A DNA stretch of 49,080 nucleotides from Clostridiales bacterium (GTDB lineage: Bacteria > Bacillota > Clostridia > DUOD01), in assembly GCA_012838995.1 (NCBI GenBank), contig DUOD01000007.1:1-49080 (forward strand), in the 5' to 3' direction. A program made the position numbers and the translations under genes. Under the pieces are notes generated by a model. The model was not told the origin of the DNA and searched no databases. It was given only the letters and a program-made list of their open reading frames with translations. Shown here in pieces: positions 25,005 to 33,810 of this stretch. Within the stretch, counting starts at the first letter, position 1. Each line of letters starts with the position of its first letter.

Positions 25005-25757
25005 ATGGTAAACGCTTTGGTGTTGGCAGGCAGCGGGCCGGAGGATAAAGGCTTGCCCGACAAGCCTTTTATAATGATTAACGGTAAGCCCATGGTGGAA
25101 TACGTGGTAAATGCCTTGGACAATGCCGCCATGGTGGACAGCATATCGGTGGTGGGGCCCAGACCTTTGTTGGAACGGTTTGTAAAGGATAGGGTCAGTT
25201 ACATAATCGATCAATCCAAATCCATACTTGACAATTTAAACCTGGGTATCCAGCCCTTTAGGAATGACGGCAGGGTGCTGGTAACCACATCGGACATACC
25301 CATGATAACCCCCGGGGCGGTGGACCATTTCATAAGCAAAAGCCGGCAGCTGGCCGCCGATTTATGCTATCCCATTGTGAGCAAGGAAATAAACGAAAAG
25401 AAATTCCCCGGCATCCGGAGGACCTATGTCAGGCTGAGGGAAGGGGTGTTCACCGGCGGTAACATGATGTATATAAATCCAAGAATGATAAACCCCTGCA
25501 GTGAGTTTGCCAAAAAGCTGCTGGATTATAGAAAAAAGCCCCTAAAAACCGGCCGCCTTATCGGCTTTTCTTTTTTGGTACGGCTGCTGTTGGGCATGTT
25601 GTCCATACCAAAACTGGAAAAGCGGTTTTCTTCCATACTGGCCTTTAAGGTAGCGGCGGTAATATCCCCCTATGCCGAGATAGGTACCGATGTGGATAGG
25701 GTGGAGGATATCGAGTTGGCCGAAAGGTATGTGCAAAGATTGAACATAGGTGCATAA
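25005..25757 (+). CDS. MobA-like nucleotidyltransferase family protein
   Basis: This 250-residue protein has the NTP-transferase fold: an N-terminal nucleotide loop VNALVLAGSGPEDKGLPDKPF, GKPMVEYVVNAL, and the metal-binding Asp in LVTTSDIPMITP. The loop has LAGS where LAGG is usual. The C-terminal third (RLIGFSFLVRLLLGMLSIPK, then RFSSILAFKVAAVISPYAE) is a clostridial extension. It follows ispE closely; similar pairs occur in other Clostridia. The substrate is unknown; molybdopterin or sugar-phosphate nucleotidyl transfer are family options, and nothing here favours one. Confidence 0.85.
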   Translation: MVNALVLAGSGPEDKGLPDKPFIMINGKPMVEYVVNALDNAAMVDSISVVGPRPLLERFVKDRVSYIIDQSKSILDNLNLGIQPFRNDGRVLVTTSDIPMITPGAVDHFISKSRQLAADLCYPIVSKEINEKKFPGIRRTYVRLREGVFTGGNMMYINPRMINPCSEFAKKLLDYRKKPLKTGRLIGFSFLVRLLLGMLSIPKLEKRFSSILAFKVAAVISPYAEIGTDVDRVEDIELAERYVQRLNIGA

Positions 25758-25761
25758 AATC

Positions 25762-25785
25762 CTTCCTTTTAAGGAAGAATTTTTT
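25762..25785 (+). terminator. intrinsic terminator after the nucleotidyltransferase gene
   Basis: CTTCCTT-TT-AAGGAAG forms a short perfect stem followed by AATTTTTT, three bases after the stop region. Confidence 0.8.
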
Positions 25786-25855
25786 ATAGCCAATTATTTA
25801 TGGAAATTAAAATATACCCGGCATGTCCGGCCGGGGACAAGGAGAAGTAGTACAA

Positions 25856-26062
25856 ATGATGGATTTCCTCGAGAAATTGTTGGAGATATTTAACATAGGC
25901 GTGATTTTAATGATCATTGCTGCCGGGATGATAGGGATATTGGTGGACAGTAAAGCCATGGACAAAAAAGGTTACAAAAAGGAGGCGCTTATCTCCAAGT
26001 TTGGCGGCATGTTCTACATCCTATTGGGCATTGCACTTATTATACTTACTATTTTAATATAA
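25856..26062 (+). CDS. small membrane protein of the germination operon (CLC_0170 type)
   Basis: I start it at the ATG at 25856 since AAGGAG lies ten bases upstream; the ATG at 25823 has none. The 68-residue product has two membrane spans (GVILMIIAAGMIGILV and FYILLGIALIILTILI) with a short basic loop containing KAMDKKGYKKEAL. Small proteins of this size and layout, called CLC_0170 family, accompany GerA-type receptor operons in clostridia. Ten bases separate it from the GerA-type gene. It may be an accessory subunit of the receptor. Confidence 0.8.
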   Translation: MMDFLEKLLEIFNIGVILMIIAAGMIGILVDSKAMDKKGYKKEALISKFGGMFYILLGIALIILTILI

Positions 26063-26072
26063 GGAGTTGTGT

Positions 26073-27674
26073 ATGAGCTTATACAAAAGGATAAGGAAAA
26101 CAAAGAGAAACAGCCAAGAAAAAACGGCTAAGGAGGTTGACCGGCAAAACATACAGGAGATCGGTATGCCTGCCGATTCCAGCCTGGACCGTAATCTTGA
26201 CTATTTTCGCCAACAGCTCGAGGATGCCGATGATGTGGTATACAGGGAAATGGTCATAGGTTCCCGGCATGACCTAAGGGCGGTATTGATGTATGTGGAC
26301 GGTATGGTGGACAAGGACCTGGTAAACCATCAGATTTTAAAGTCATTGATGCTGGATATCAGACAGGCCTATGACAGCGTACAAACCCTTAAGGAAGACA
26401 TGTACAGAATACTGGTCAAATGTTCCATAACCGTAGGGGAAATATCCGAAACACAGGACCTGGACCAGGCCATTCTGGCACTGCTCTCCGGAGAAACCCT
26501 CTTCCTTTTGGACGGGTATGCTGTTGTTCTCAAGATAGCCACCAGGGGCTGGCCCTCCAGGGGTGTTGAAGAACCTCCCACCGAATCTGTTATAAGGGGT
26601 CCGCGGGACGGGTTTAACGAAACCTTAAGGGTAAACACCACGTTAATCCGCCGGCGGATTAGGGATCCCAGGCTTAAGATCAAGTCTTTAAAGATTGGCC
26701 AAAGGTCCCAGACCGACGTGGTAATAGCCTATATCAAGGACGTAGTGGATCCCAATGTATTGAATGAAGTAAAAAATAGGCTTAAGGACATAAAGATTGA
26801 CGGTATTTTTGAAAGCGGGTATATAGAACAGCTGATAGAGGATAATTGGCTGTCTCCCTTTCCCCAGGTGCAGAATACCGAACGCCCTGATGAGGCGGCC
26901 GCTGCCTTACTGGAGGGCAGGGTGGCCATTATTGTCGATAATACGCCTTTTGTATTATTGGTACCCACCACTCTTAACAGCCTGTTCCAGTCTCCGGAGG
27001 ATTATTACGAACGATGGCTGATTGCCAGTGCCATAAGGGTGCTCAGGTTTATTGCCGGAGCATATTCCCTCATCCTGCCCGCCCTGTATATCGCGGTAAC
27101 ATCCTTCAACCCCGGGATAATACCCAACAGGCTGGTACTCTCCATAGCCGGTTCCAGGGAGGGGGTGCCTTTTCCCGCCTATGTGGAGGCCATTATCATG
27201 GAGGTGTCACTGGAACTTTTAAGGGAGGCAGGAGTGAGACTGCCGGGGCCCATAGGCCAAACCATAGGTATAGTGGGCGGCCTCATAATAGGACAGGCGG
27301 CGGTACAGGCCGGCATAGTCAGCCCCATTATGGTGATAGTGGTGGCCATTACCGCCATAGCATCCTTCGCCATACCCAGCTATAATGTGGCCATTAGCTT
27401 TAGGATTTTAAGGTTTGCCCTTATACTGGCGGCGGCCTTCTTAGGCCTGTATGGCTTGGTTTTGGGTTTACTTGCCATAATCGTACACCTGGCCACCCTA
27501 AAGAGTTTCGGAGTGCCCTACCTGCCATCCTTTGATAAGTACAACATAAAAAATTTCCAGGACTTTGTTATAAGGGCACCGCTGATGACCATGAAACAGA
27601 GGCCCATGTTTTTAGAGGGCAGGGACAAGACAAGGGCCCAGGACGAAAGGCCGGAGGAGAAGGAGGCAAACTAG
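26073..27674 (+). CDS. spore germination receptor A subunit (GerA/GerKA family)
   Basis: The ATG at 26073 has AAGGAG six bases upstream; the product has 533 residues. The soluble N-terminal domain (to about residue 290) binds nutrient signals in this family, and typical strings are LLSGETLFLLDGY, RGPRDGFNETLRVNTTLIRRR and EGRVAIIVDNTPFVLLVP. Then follow five or so spans with SPEDYYERW, the ALYIAVTSFNPGIIP segment and REAGVRLPGPIGQTIGIVGG. It lies in the forespore inner membrane. Next come the B and C subunits, the usual tricistronic receptor. Confidence 0.94.
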   Translation: MSLYKRIRKTKRNSQEKTAKEVDRQNIQEIGMPADSSLDRNLDYFRQQLEDADDVVYREMVIGSRHDLRAVLMYVDGMVDKDLVNHQILKSLMLDIRQAYDSVQTLKEDMYRILVKCSITVGEISETQDLDQAILALLSGETLFLLDGYAVVLKIATRGWPSRGVEEPPTESVIRGPRDGFNETLRVNTTLIRRRIRDPRLKIKSLKIGQRSQTDVVIAYIKDVVDPNVLNEVKNRLKDIKIDGIFESGYIEQLIEDNWLSPFPQVQNTERPDEAAAALLEGRVAIIVDNTPFVLLVPTTLNSLFQSPEDYYERWLIASAIRVLRFIAGAYSLILPALYIAVTSFNPGIIPNRLVLSIAGSREGVPFPAYVEAIIMEVSLELLREAGVRLPGPIGQTIGIVGGLIIGQAAVQAGIVSPIMVIVVAITAIASFAIPSYNVAISFRILRFALILAAAFLGLYGLVLGLLAIIVHLATLKSFGVPYLPSFDKYNIKNFQDFVIRAPLMTMKQRPMFLEGRDKTRAQDERPEEKEAN

Positions 27675-27675
27675 G

Positions 27676-28776
27676 TTGCTCAAGGATAACGATGCCATAA
27701 GCGAAAACCAGCTGATGCAGGTATTGATACTCACCATTATGGGTGTGGGTGTTGTCAGCCTGCCCCGGGAAGTGGCCGAAATTTGGGGCGCCAGCGGTTG
27801 GATGCTGGTGATTTTGGGCGGGCTGCTGGCTCTAGTACAGGCGCTGATCATTACCGCATTGGCCAAACGTTTTCCTGACAGAACCTTTCCCGAATACAGC
27901 GTAGATATCGCCGGCAAATTCATCGGTACGGCCGTTGCACTGCTTATAGCCGTATACTTTATGCTGGTTACCGTCTTTCAGGCGAGGATTATCGGTGATG
28001 TAATAAAGCTGTTTCTCCTTTTTGATACGCCCATTGAGGTGATAATTGTGACCATAATGGCGGTGGTATTATATTTGGTGAGAAACGGTATAGAACCCAT
28101 AACACGGGTGGCGGTTATAATCCTGCCCCTGTTGGTCTTCGGAGCGTTTTTACTGCTTATACCCGCCTTTTCCGGGGCGGATTTTTCCAATCTCCTGCCT
28201 CTTGTACCCGATAATATACCGGCGGTATTCAGGGGTATTACCACTATCTCCTTCAGTTTTTTAGGATATGAAAGCCTGCTGCTGTTGATACCCTTTACCG
28301 CCAAGCCCAAACATTTGAATAAAACGGTATCTAAAGCAATGGTTATTGTCATGTTAATATATCTTGTTATTTGTATAATAGTTTTTATAGAATTCGGCGT
28401 TGCCGAGACCAAGTCCCTTATATGGCCCCTGTTTAGCCTTATGAAGGCGGTGGAGATACCCGGCGCCTTTGTGGAACGGCTGGAGGGTATATTTTTGTCC
28501 CTATGGGTATTTGCCGTGTTTTCCACCATGATGATGACATATTTTTGTGCTTACTTTATACTGGGCAAGGTAATCGGCCTAAAACAGCCCCGAATACTGG
28601 CGGTGCCCCTATTTCCCGTCATATACATATTGGCCATGATACCCCGTAATGTGGTGGTGGTCTATGAGTACCTGGGTTATTTCACCAAAACCTTTGGCAC
28701 CTTGGTGGCCGGTATTATTCCCGTAATTTTTCTTATACTGGCTGTTATAAGGAAAAAGAGGGATGCCCATGGTTAA
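27676..28776 (+). CDS. spore germination receptor B subunit (GerB/GerKB family)
   Basis: This 366-residue integral membrane protein has about ten spans and belongs to the APC-like transporter superfamily. The TTG start at 27676 lies one base after the A-subunit stop, with GGAGGAGAAGGAGG upstream inside the A gene. It opens with ISENQLMQVLILTIMGVGVV and contains VRNGIEPITRVAVIILP, typical of GerB proteins. Its 3' end overlaps the C-subunit gene, so the two are translated together. In the receptor it is thought to form the ligand pocket or channel. Confidence 0.93.
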   Translation: MLKDNDAISENQLMQVLILTIMGVGVVSLPREVAEIWGASGWMLVILGGLLALVQALIITALAKRFPDRTFPEYSVDIAGKFIGTAVALLIAVYFMLVTVFQARIIGDVIKLFLLFDTPIEVIIVTIMAVVLYLVRNGIEPITRVAVIILPLLVFGAFLLLIPAFSGADFSNLLPLVPDNIPAVFRGITTISFSFLGYESLLLLIPFTAKPKHLNKTVSKAMVIVMLIYLVICIIVFIEFGVAETKSLIWPLFSLMKAVEIPGAFVERLEGIFLSLWVFAVFSTMMMTYFCAYFILGKVIGLKQPRILAVPLFPVIYILAMIPRNVVVVYEYLGYFTKTFGTLVAGIIPVIFLILAVIRKKRDAHG

Positions 28777-29920
28777 AAGGATGGTCCTGTTTTTTTTGGT
28801 ACTTGCAGCTATTTTGACGACCGGATGTTGGGACAAGATAGAGATAGAAAGAAGGGCTTTTATCCAAGTAATAGCCTTGGACAAAATACCTGAGGAGGAA
28901 AGGACGGATCAAAACAGCCGGTATGTAGCCTCCTTTGTGTTTCCCAATACGGCCATGCTGGGCGCCCAGGGGGGAGAATACGGGAGTGGCGGGGGTGGGG
29001 AAGCCTCCGTTACCATCAGTATTACCGGTAGAACGTTGTCCCAGTGTGCGTATTTAATGTCTACACGTCTGGGGAGGGTAGTATATTTTAACCAGGCCAG
29101 GATAATGCTCTTTGGCAAGGAGTTGATGAAGGACCGGCAACTGGTAAGGGAAACCGTTGATAAGCTGGCCAGGGATTTTCGGCTAAACAGACGCATGTAT
29201 GTGGGTGTGGTGGACGGCATGGCAAGGGACGTGCTCAAGGTCAAACCCAAGGTGGATCAATTGATCGTGGGATATTTAACCGGGCTGTTTGAAGACGAAT
29301 TGGACCCGGCCAGGGTACGTACCATGGAGGCCGGGGAATATTTGGCCGCCATGAGGGAGGGCGGAGATCTTATTATGCCAAAACTAACGCCTTATACGGA
29401 TGAGGTTAAGGTAGCCGGCGGGGCCATAATAAAGGATCACAGGCTAATAGGATGGCTGGGCGAGCAAGAAAGCGTCATGTCATTGCTACTGGAGGACGAG
29501 TTTGACAGCGGCATCTTTGAGGTTTTATATAAGGATGCGCTGGTAACCTACGACGTATTTGACGCCAAGAGGAAGATTAAATACGAGGGCGAACAAAACG
29601 GCTGGCTTAAGTTCACCATCAGCGTGGATGTCGAAGGTAACCTGGCTGAATTTGTATTGGGTGAAGAATTATTCGATTCTAAGGTTATAGCCCATATAGA
29701 AGGGTTAATAAATAAAAAAATAGAAAAGGGCACCCGGGATGTTTTGTACAAATACCAGTGTCACTATAAAATGGACGGTATAGGGCTTAACGAATTCCTG
29801 TTTAAATACCATCCCAGGGTTTGGCAAAGGGTAAAGAATAACTGGGAACAGGTGTTTTGTGAAGCGCTGATAACGGTGGAAAGCGATGCCAAGATCAAGC
29901 GGATAGGCATGATAAAATAA
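28769..29920 (+). CDS. spore germination receptor C subunit, Ger(x)C lipoprotein
   Basis: Two starts are possible, ATG 28763 and ATG 28769; GAGGG ends at 28762, so 28769 has the better spacing. The 383-residue lipoprotein has a signal ending TTGC with Cys20 as the lipid site, followed by the family hallmark WDKIEIERRAFIQVIALDK. Further on are SYFNQARIMLFGKELM-like text (VYFNQARIMLFG), GGAIIKDHRLIGWL and, near the end, YHPRVWQRVKNNWEQVF. It completes the receptor and lies on the outer face of the inner spore membrane. It starts inside the 3' end of the B gene. Confidence 0.93.
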   Translation: MVKRMVLFFLVLAAILTTGCWDKIEIERRAFIQVIALDKIPEEERTDQNSRYVASFVFPNTAMLGAQGGEYGSGGGGEASVTISITGRTLSQCAYLMSTRLGRVVYFNQARIMLFGKELMKDRQLVRETVDKLARDFRLNRRMYVGVVDGMARDVLKVKPKVDQLIVGYLTGLFEDELDPARVRTMEAGEYLAAMREGGDLIMPKLTPYTDEVKVAGGAIIKDHRLIGWLGEQESVMSLLLEDEFDSGIFEVLYKDALVTYDVFDAKRKIKYEGEQNGWLKFTISVDVEGNLAEFVLGEELFDSKVIAHIEGLINKKIEKGTRDVLYKYQCHYKMDGIGLNEFLFKYHPRVWQRVKNNWEQVFCEALITVESDAKIKRIGMIK

Positions 29921-29993
29921 TTTTAAAAGTGTTTAAAAAATGAAAAATTGTTAATACTTATAATAAACCCTAAGGAGACTGGAGGTAAGGGCA

Positions 29994-30662
29994 ATGAAGA
30001 AAAAAGGGCGGTTATTGCTGGTATTGGCAATTTTTCTGGCACTGGGCACTCATTTTTTCATAATTAATAATAAAACCGGCAGGGCCGAGGAAGATATTAT
30101 ACGGTTTCATGTTGTTGCCAACAGCGATTCTCCCGAGGACCAGCAGCTTAAGCTAAGGATCAGGGACAGGGTGCTTGACACCCTGGATAAGGAATTTGAA
30201 AAATGCGTATCAGTTGATGAGGCAAGGGATGTTATAAGGAGTAGGCTAGGGGAAATAGAAAGCATTGCAAAGGATGAAATAGCAAGGTTTGGAAAAGACT
30301 ATACCGTAAAAGCTGTCCTCGGGAATTATACCTTCCCTACCAAGGTATACGGCAATACATACCTGCCCGCCGGAGAGTATGAAACCTTCAGGGTGGTAAT
30401 AGGTCGGGGCAGGGGCGCCAATTGGTGGTGTGTCATGTTCCCGCCGCTGTGTTTTGTGGATATCAGCCACGGTGTGGCGGTGGAGGATACGACACAGCCG
30501 CTGAAAAAGGCCGGTTGGTCCATGGACGATGTCCATCCTCCCGCCCGATACCATGTCGAAGAGAATACGCAAATTGAGTTTTCCTTTAAGATAGTCGAAT
30601 GGTGGAAGGACATACGGCCCAGGATGACCAAGGCACTGTTCTTCTCTAACGGGAATAAATAA
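29994..30662 (+). CDS. spoIIR: stage II sporulation protein R
   Basis: SpoIIR is made in the forespore under sigma-F and secreted to trigger pro-sigma-E processing by SpoIIGA. The 222-residue protein has an N-terminal signal (LLLVLAIFLALGTHFFI), then IRFHVVANSDSPEDQQLKLR, the family signature, and GANWWCVMFPPLCFVD. GGAGGT precedes the ATG by nine or ten bases. TATAAT lies at 29959-29964, without a clear -35; I saw no convincing sigma-F site. It is a single gene closed by a hairpin terminator. Confidence 0.95.
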   Translation: MKKKGRLLLVLAIFLALGTHFFIINNKTGRAEEDIIRFHVVANSDSPEDQQLKLRIRDRVLDTLDKEFEKCVSVDEARDVIRSRLGEIESIAKDEIARFGKDYTVKAVLGNYTFPTKVYGNTYLPAGEYETFRVVIGRGRGANWWCVMFPPLCFVDISHGVAVEDTTQPLKKAGWSMDDVHPPARYHVEENTQIEFSFKIVEWWKDIRPRMTKALFFSNGNK

Positions 30663-30693
30663 AAGCTCGATAAATATCGGGCTTTTATTTATT
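30654..30693 (+). terminator. terminator overlapping the spoIIR stop codon
   Basis: A 19-base arm (30654-30672) pairs with 30675-30693 with one G-U pair. The spoIIR TAA (30660-30662) lies inside the stem. The T-rich right arm serves as the U-tract. Confidence 0.8.
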
Positions 30694-30752
30694 GAAATTT
30701 TTTGCCCTTTGTGGTCTAATATATATTGCAATTTTTTTTGGAGTGATGGATA

Positions 30753-32207
30753 TTGAATATTATGGATCAAAACAGTACACCTCTATTTGACGCCCTGAAG
30801 AAATATGTGGATGATGGTGTAATACCCTTTCACGTGCCCGGTCACAAGAGGGGAAGGGGTATAAAGGAGTTGACCCAATTTTTAGGGCAAAATACCATGG
30901 CCATAGACGTCAATGGTATGGAGGACCTGGACAATATTTGCAACCCCATAGGGGTTATAAAACAGTCTGCCCAGTTGCTGGCCCAACTATACGGTGCCGA
31001 TCATGCCTTTTTTCTGGTAAACGGTACCAGCCAGGGTATTCATACCATGATACTTAATACCTGTAAGCCCGGGGATGAGATTATACTGCCCCGGAACGCC
31101 CATAAATCCACCATCGGTGCTATGATACTGAGCGGCGCCAAACCGGTTTACGTACAGCCCGAGATAAATTACGAGCTGGGCATAGCCATGGGTATGAGTG
31201 TGGAAAGTGTGGAAAGGGCCATGGAAAGACATCCCAATGCGGTAGGTGTGTTCATCATAAATCCCACCTATTATGGAGTGGTGTCCGATCTAAAGCGGAT
31301 AACCAAGATGGCTCATGAGAGAAATATGACGGTGCTGGTCGATGAGGCCCACGGTTCCCACCTGAAGTTTTCAAAGCAGCTGCCGCCGTCGGCCATGGAC
31401 TGCGGTGCAGACATGAGTGCTCTTAGCCTTCACAAGACCGGCGGTTCCCTTACCCAAAGCTCGGCATTGATAATAAGGGGCGACGAGGCCTATGCCAATA
31501 GGGTGAAGTCCAGCATTAATCTCACCCAGACCACCAGTGCGTCCTATATATTAATGGCCTCTTTGGACGTGGCCAGGAAACAACTGGCTTTAAGGGGTGA
31601 GGAACTGGTGGAGCGGTCTCTGGAACTGGCCCGTTATGCACGGCGCAGGATTAACGAAATCCCCGGCCTGTACGCCTTTGGCAAGGAGATAACCGGTACC
31701 CCGGGAAGTTTCGATTTTGATGAGACCAAGCTGGGTATCCATGTAAGGGGATTGGGCCTTACCGGATATAAGATGGAGGCCATTCTAAGGAAAAAATATA
31801 ATATACAGATAGAGTTATCCGACCTTTATAATATAATGGCCATAATAAGCCTGGGGGACACCAAGGAGGACGTGGATGCCTTAATTAGGGCTCTGGAGGA
31901 TATAGCCGGGCAGCAGGGGGTCCATAAGGTTGCCAATTCCACCATGGTACCCTATAAGCCCAAACTGGTGGTATCGCCCAGGGATGCTTTTTACAGCATG
32001 AAAAGATCGGTAAAGTTGGAAGAGGCTGAGGGAGAGATAAGCGGCGAGATGATAATGGCCTATCCGCCTGGCATTCCCGCCATATGCCCCGGGGAGAGAA
32101 TTACCAAGGAAGTGATTGAATATATCCAGGCTCTGAAGAGGGAAGAATGCCAGCTTCAGGGACCGGATGATCCATATATCAATTATATAAAGGTCTTGGG
32201 CCAGTAA
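30753..32207 (+). CDS. Orn/Lys/Arg decarboxylase family PLP enzyme
   Basis: This 484-residue fold-type I PLP protein resembles Bacillus YaaO/SpeA. The PLP lysine is in SLHKTGGSLTQSSALI (near residue 228), with DEAHGSHLKF before it. The N-terminal FHVPGHKRGRG and the C-terminal AYPPGIPAICPGE are hallmarks of the family. TTG at 30753 has TTTGGAGTG seven bases upstream; ATG 30762 is an alternative. Lysine, arginine or ornithine could be the substrate; the sequence alone does not decide. It stands alone, and its 3' end faces the convergent glycosyltransferase gene 10 bases away. Confidence 0.9.
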   Translation: MNIMDQNSTPLFDALKKYVDDGVIPFHVPGHKRGRGIKELTQFLGQNTMAIDVNGMEDLDNICNPIGVIKQSAQLLAQLYGADHAFFLVNGTSQGIHTMILNTCKPGDEIILPRNAHKSTIGAMILSGAKPVYVQPEINYELGIAMGMSVESVERAMERHPNAVGVFIINPTYYGVVSDLKRITKMAHERNMTVLVDEAHGSHLKFSKQLPPSAMDCGADMSALSLHKTGGSLTQSSALIIRGDEAYANRVKSSINLTQTTSASYILMASLDVARKQLALRGEELVERSLELARYARRRINEIPGLYAFGKEITGTPGSFDFDETKLGIHVRGLGLTGYKMEAILRKKYNIQIELSDLYNIMAIISLGDTKEDVDALIRALEDIAGQQGVHKVANSTMVPYKPKLVVSPRDAFYSMKRSVKLEEAEGEISGEMIMAYPPGIPAICPGERITKEVIEYIQALKREECQLQGPDDPYINYIKVLGQ

Positions 32208-32217
32208 ATATCTGGCG

Positions 32218-33363
32218 TTATTTGCCGGCAAAATTCCTTTTTTCAACACTGTCCGATGAACACATGCGGAACATTAGATGGGTTATATCCTTGCATGCAT
32301 TGGGCTTGGCCTTGAGCAGGGCCATTTCCCGCATATGCTTAAGCCTTTGGGGGTTTTCCAAAAGCTGGGCCACCACCGTCGCACAGTCATTACTGTTGGA
32401 TATCTTGGCGGCAATGCCCATATTGATAACATATTGGGCGTTTTTTTCCTCCTGGCCGGGTATGGGCGAAATAACGACCATGGGCAGGTGTTTTATCATT
32501 GCCTCGCTTATCGTCAGTCCTCCCGGCTTGGTTATTATAATATCGGCTACGGACATCAGCTGGTGGATATTATCCGAATAGCCCAGCACCATTACCCTTT
32601 TTGGGGCGTTTATTACCAGTTCATCCAACTGGGTCTTCAGTTTCTTATTGGTGCCCGTAACGATTATAAGTTGTATATCCAGGCTACTGTCTACCAAAGC
32701 CTTATAAATCTTTTTAATTTGTCCCATGCCCAGGCTGCCGCCCATTACCAGTACCACGGGCGCATCCTCAAAATCCAGCCGTTTTTTTATTGAGGATTTA
32801 TCCACATGGGCGGTAAATCTATGGTGAACGGGTATACCCAATGGAAAAATTTTGTCTTCGGGTATATCCTTGTTTATCAAGTCGTGCCTTATATCTTCGT
32901 TGGCTATCACGTACCCGTCCACCATGGGGTGTACGCACATGGCGTGAACGGTGAAATCGGTTATGATTGCCAGCAGCGGCGTATTAATAATTTTTTTTTG
33001 TTTAAGGGTAGCAATCATTTCCATGGGAAAGGGATGGGTGGTTGCCATGACATCGGGTTGATAATCCCTTATAAGATCCAGTATATGGTTGGACATGAAC
33101 TTATTAAATTTCTGTGTGGCTTCCAGTATACCTTCTCCTTTTTCAGCATATTCATAGAGCTTTTTGTATATCAAGGGCGTGGCCTTAACGGTGCCTATAT
33201 ACCCTCCTATTATTAATTTGTCCACTAGGGGACTTATATATTTTAAGGTATCGATAACCATGGCTTGGCTGTCTGAATGGCACTCATCTATGTATTCTTT
33301 TATGGCCTGCGCGGCGGCCATATGTCCTGCTCCTGCGGAGACTGAAAAAATCAAGACTTTCAT
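32218..33363 (-). CDS. UgtP/MGDG synthase-type glycosyltransferase (GT28)
   Basis: This 381-residue enzyme probably transfers a sugar from a UDP-sugar to diacylglycerol, making membrane glycolipids or the lipoteichoic acid anchor. The N-terminus MKVLIFSVSAGAGHMAAAQA has the family's acceptor loop, MATTHPFPMEMIATLKQK follows, and the C-terminal half has VLVMGGSLGMGQI and the donor-site motif ITKPGGLTISEAMIKHLPMV. The start at 33363 is an ATG preceded on the minus strand by GGAGGTTTCTG. Convergent with the decarboxylase gene. Acceptor and processivity cannot be told from sequence. Confidence 0.9.
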   Translation of the reverse strand: MKVLIFSVSAGAGHMAAAQAIKEYIDECHSDSQAMVIDTLKYISPLVDKLIIGGYIGTVKATPLIYKKLYEYAEKGEGILEATQKFNKFMSNHILDLIRDYQPDVMATTHPFPMEMIATLKQKKIINTPLLAIITDFTVHAMCVHPMVDGYVIANEDIRHDLINKDIPEDKIFPLGIPVHHRFTAHVDKSSIKKRLDFEDAPVVLVMGGSLGMGQIKKIYKALVDSSLDIQLIIVTGTNKKLKTQLDELVINAPKRVMVLGYSDNIHQLMSVADIIITKPGGLTISEAMIKHLPMVVISPIPGQEEKNAQYVINMGIAAKISNSNDCATVVAQLLENPQRLKHMREMALLKAKPNACKDITHLMFRMCSSDSVEKRNFAGK

Positions 33364-33439
33364 CAGAAACCTCCGAATATTGCTAATAAGGATGTTTAAT
33401 TTCCGCTATATTACCTTTTATTATATTAGCATTGTTTTT

Positions 33440-33640
33440 TTTTATCAATATGGATAATTTCATCGCGAGGACAATTATTTGTTTGAAAAGTTGTCCCTAT
33501 GCCCCAACTAAGCTGATCCGAAGGAAACCAAGAAAAAGCTTTTTATTCAAAAAGCTTACCTGTCTTTAAATTTTTCTGTCTTGGTGTTACAACCAATCGA
33601 TTGTTCCCGGTGAAAGATTCGAATATTTAATTGCCACCGT
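33440..33640. other. possible structured leader RNA in the sleB/glycosyltransferase intergenic region
   Basis: The 447-base gap 33364-33810 holds several nested pairings: GGACAA (33469-33474) with TTGTCC (33491-33496); CCAAGA (33528-33533) with TCTTGG (33579-33584), enclosing AAGCTTTTT-ATTC-AAAAAGCTT (33536-33557); and AATCGATT near 33595. The region could be the leader of the minus-strand glycosyltransferase or of sleB. It does not match any riboswitch I can recall well. ACAAGT-TTTG-ACTTGT at 33729-33744 is a further small dyad. Confidence 0.3.
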
Positions 33641-33810
33641 CAAAGTCATAATTGGTAGAAAATTGCCCACAAAGTTATTGGTTTATCCCTTGAAGGATGG
33701 GTTTTCGAATAAATTTTTCATAAATATGACAAGTTTTGACTTGTATAACTCAACCTTATGTGACAAAAAATATAAATGCTAATTTTGTTGTCAGAAAGGA
33801 AGGGTTGTTA

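Noticed and set aside
24542-25144. 200-codon minus-strand open frame across ispE
   Set aside because: It is antisense to ispE and the following gene, both clearly identified, and has no homology or ribosome site.
33440-33640. ydaO-type c-di-AMP riboswitch
   Set aside because: Only scattered short strings agree; the core GGGGUGAAUC-like and CCCGACAGCUAACC-like segments are not present as such. Kept only as an unclassified structure.
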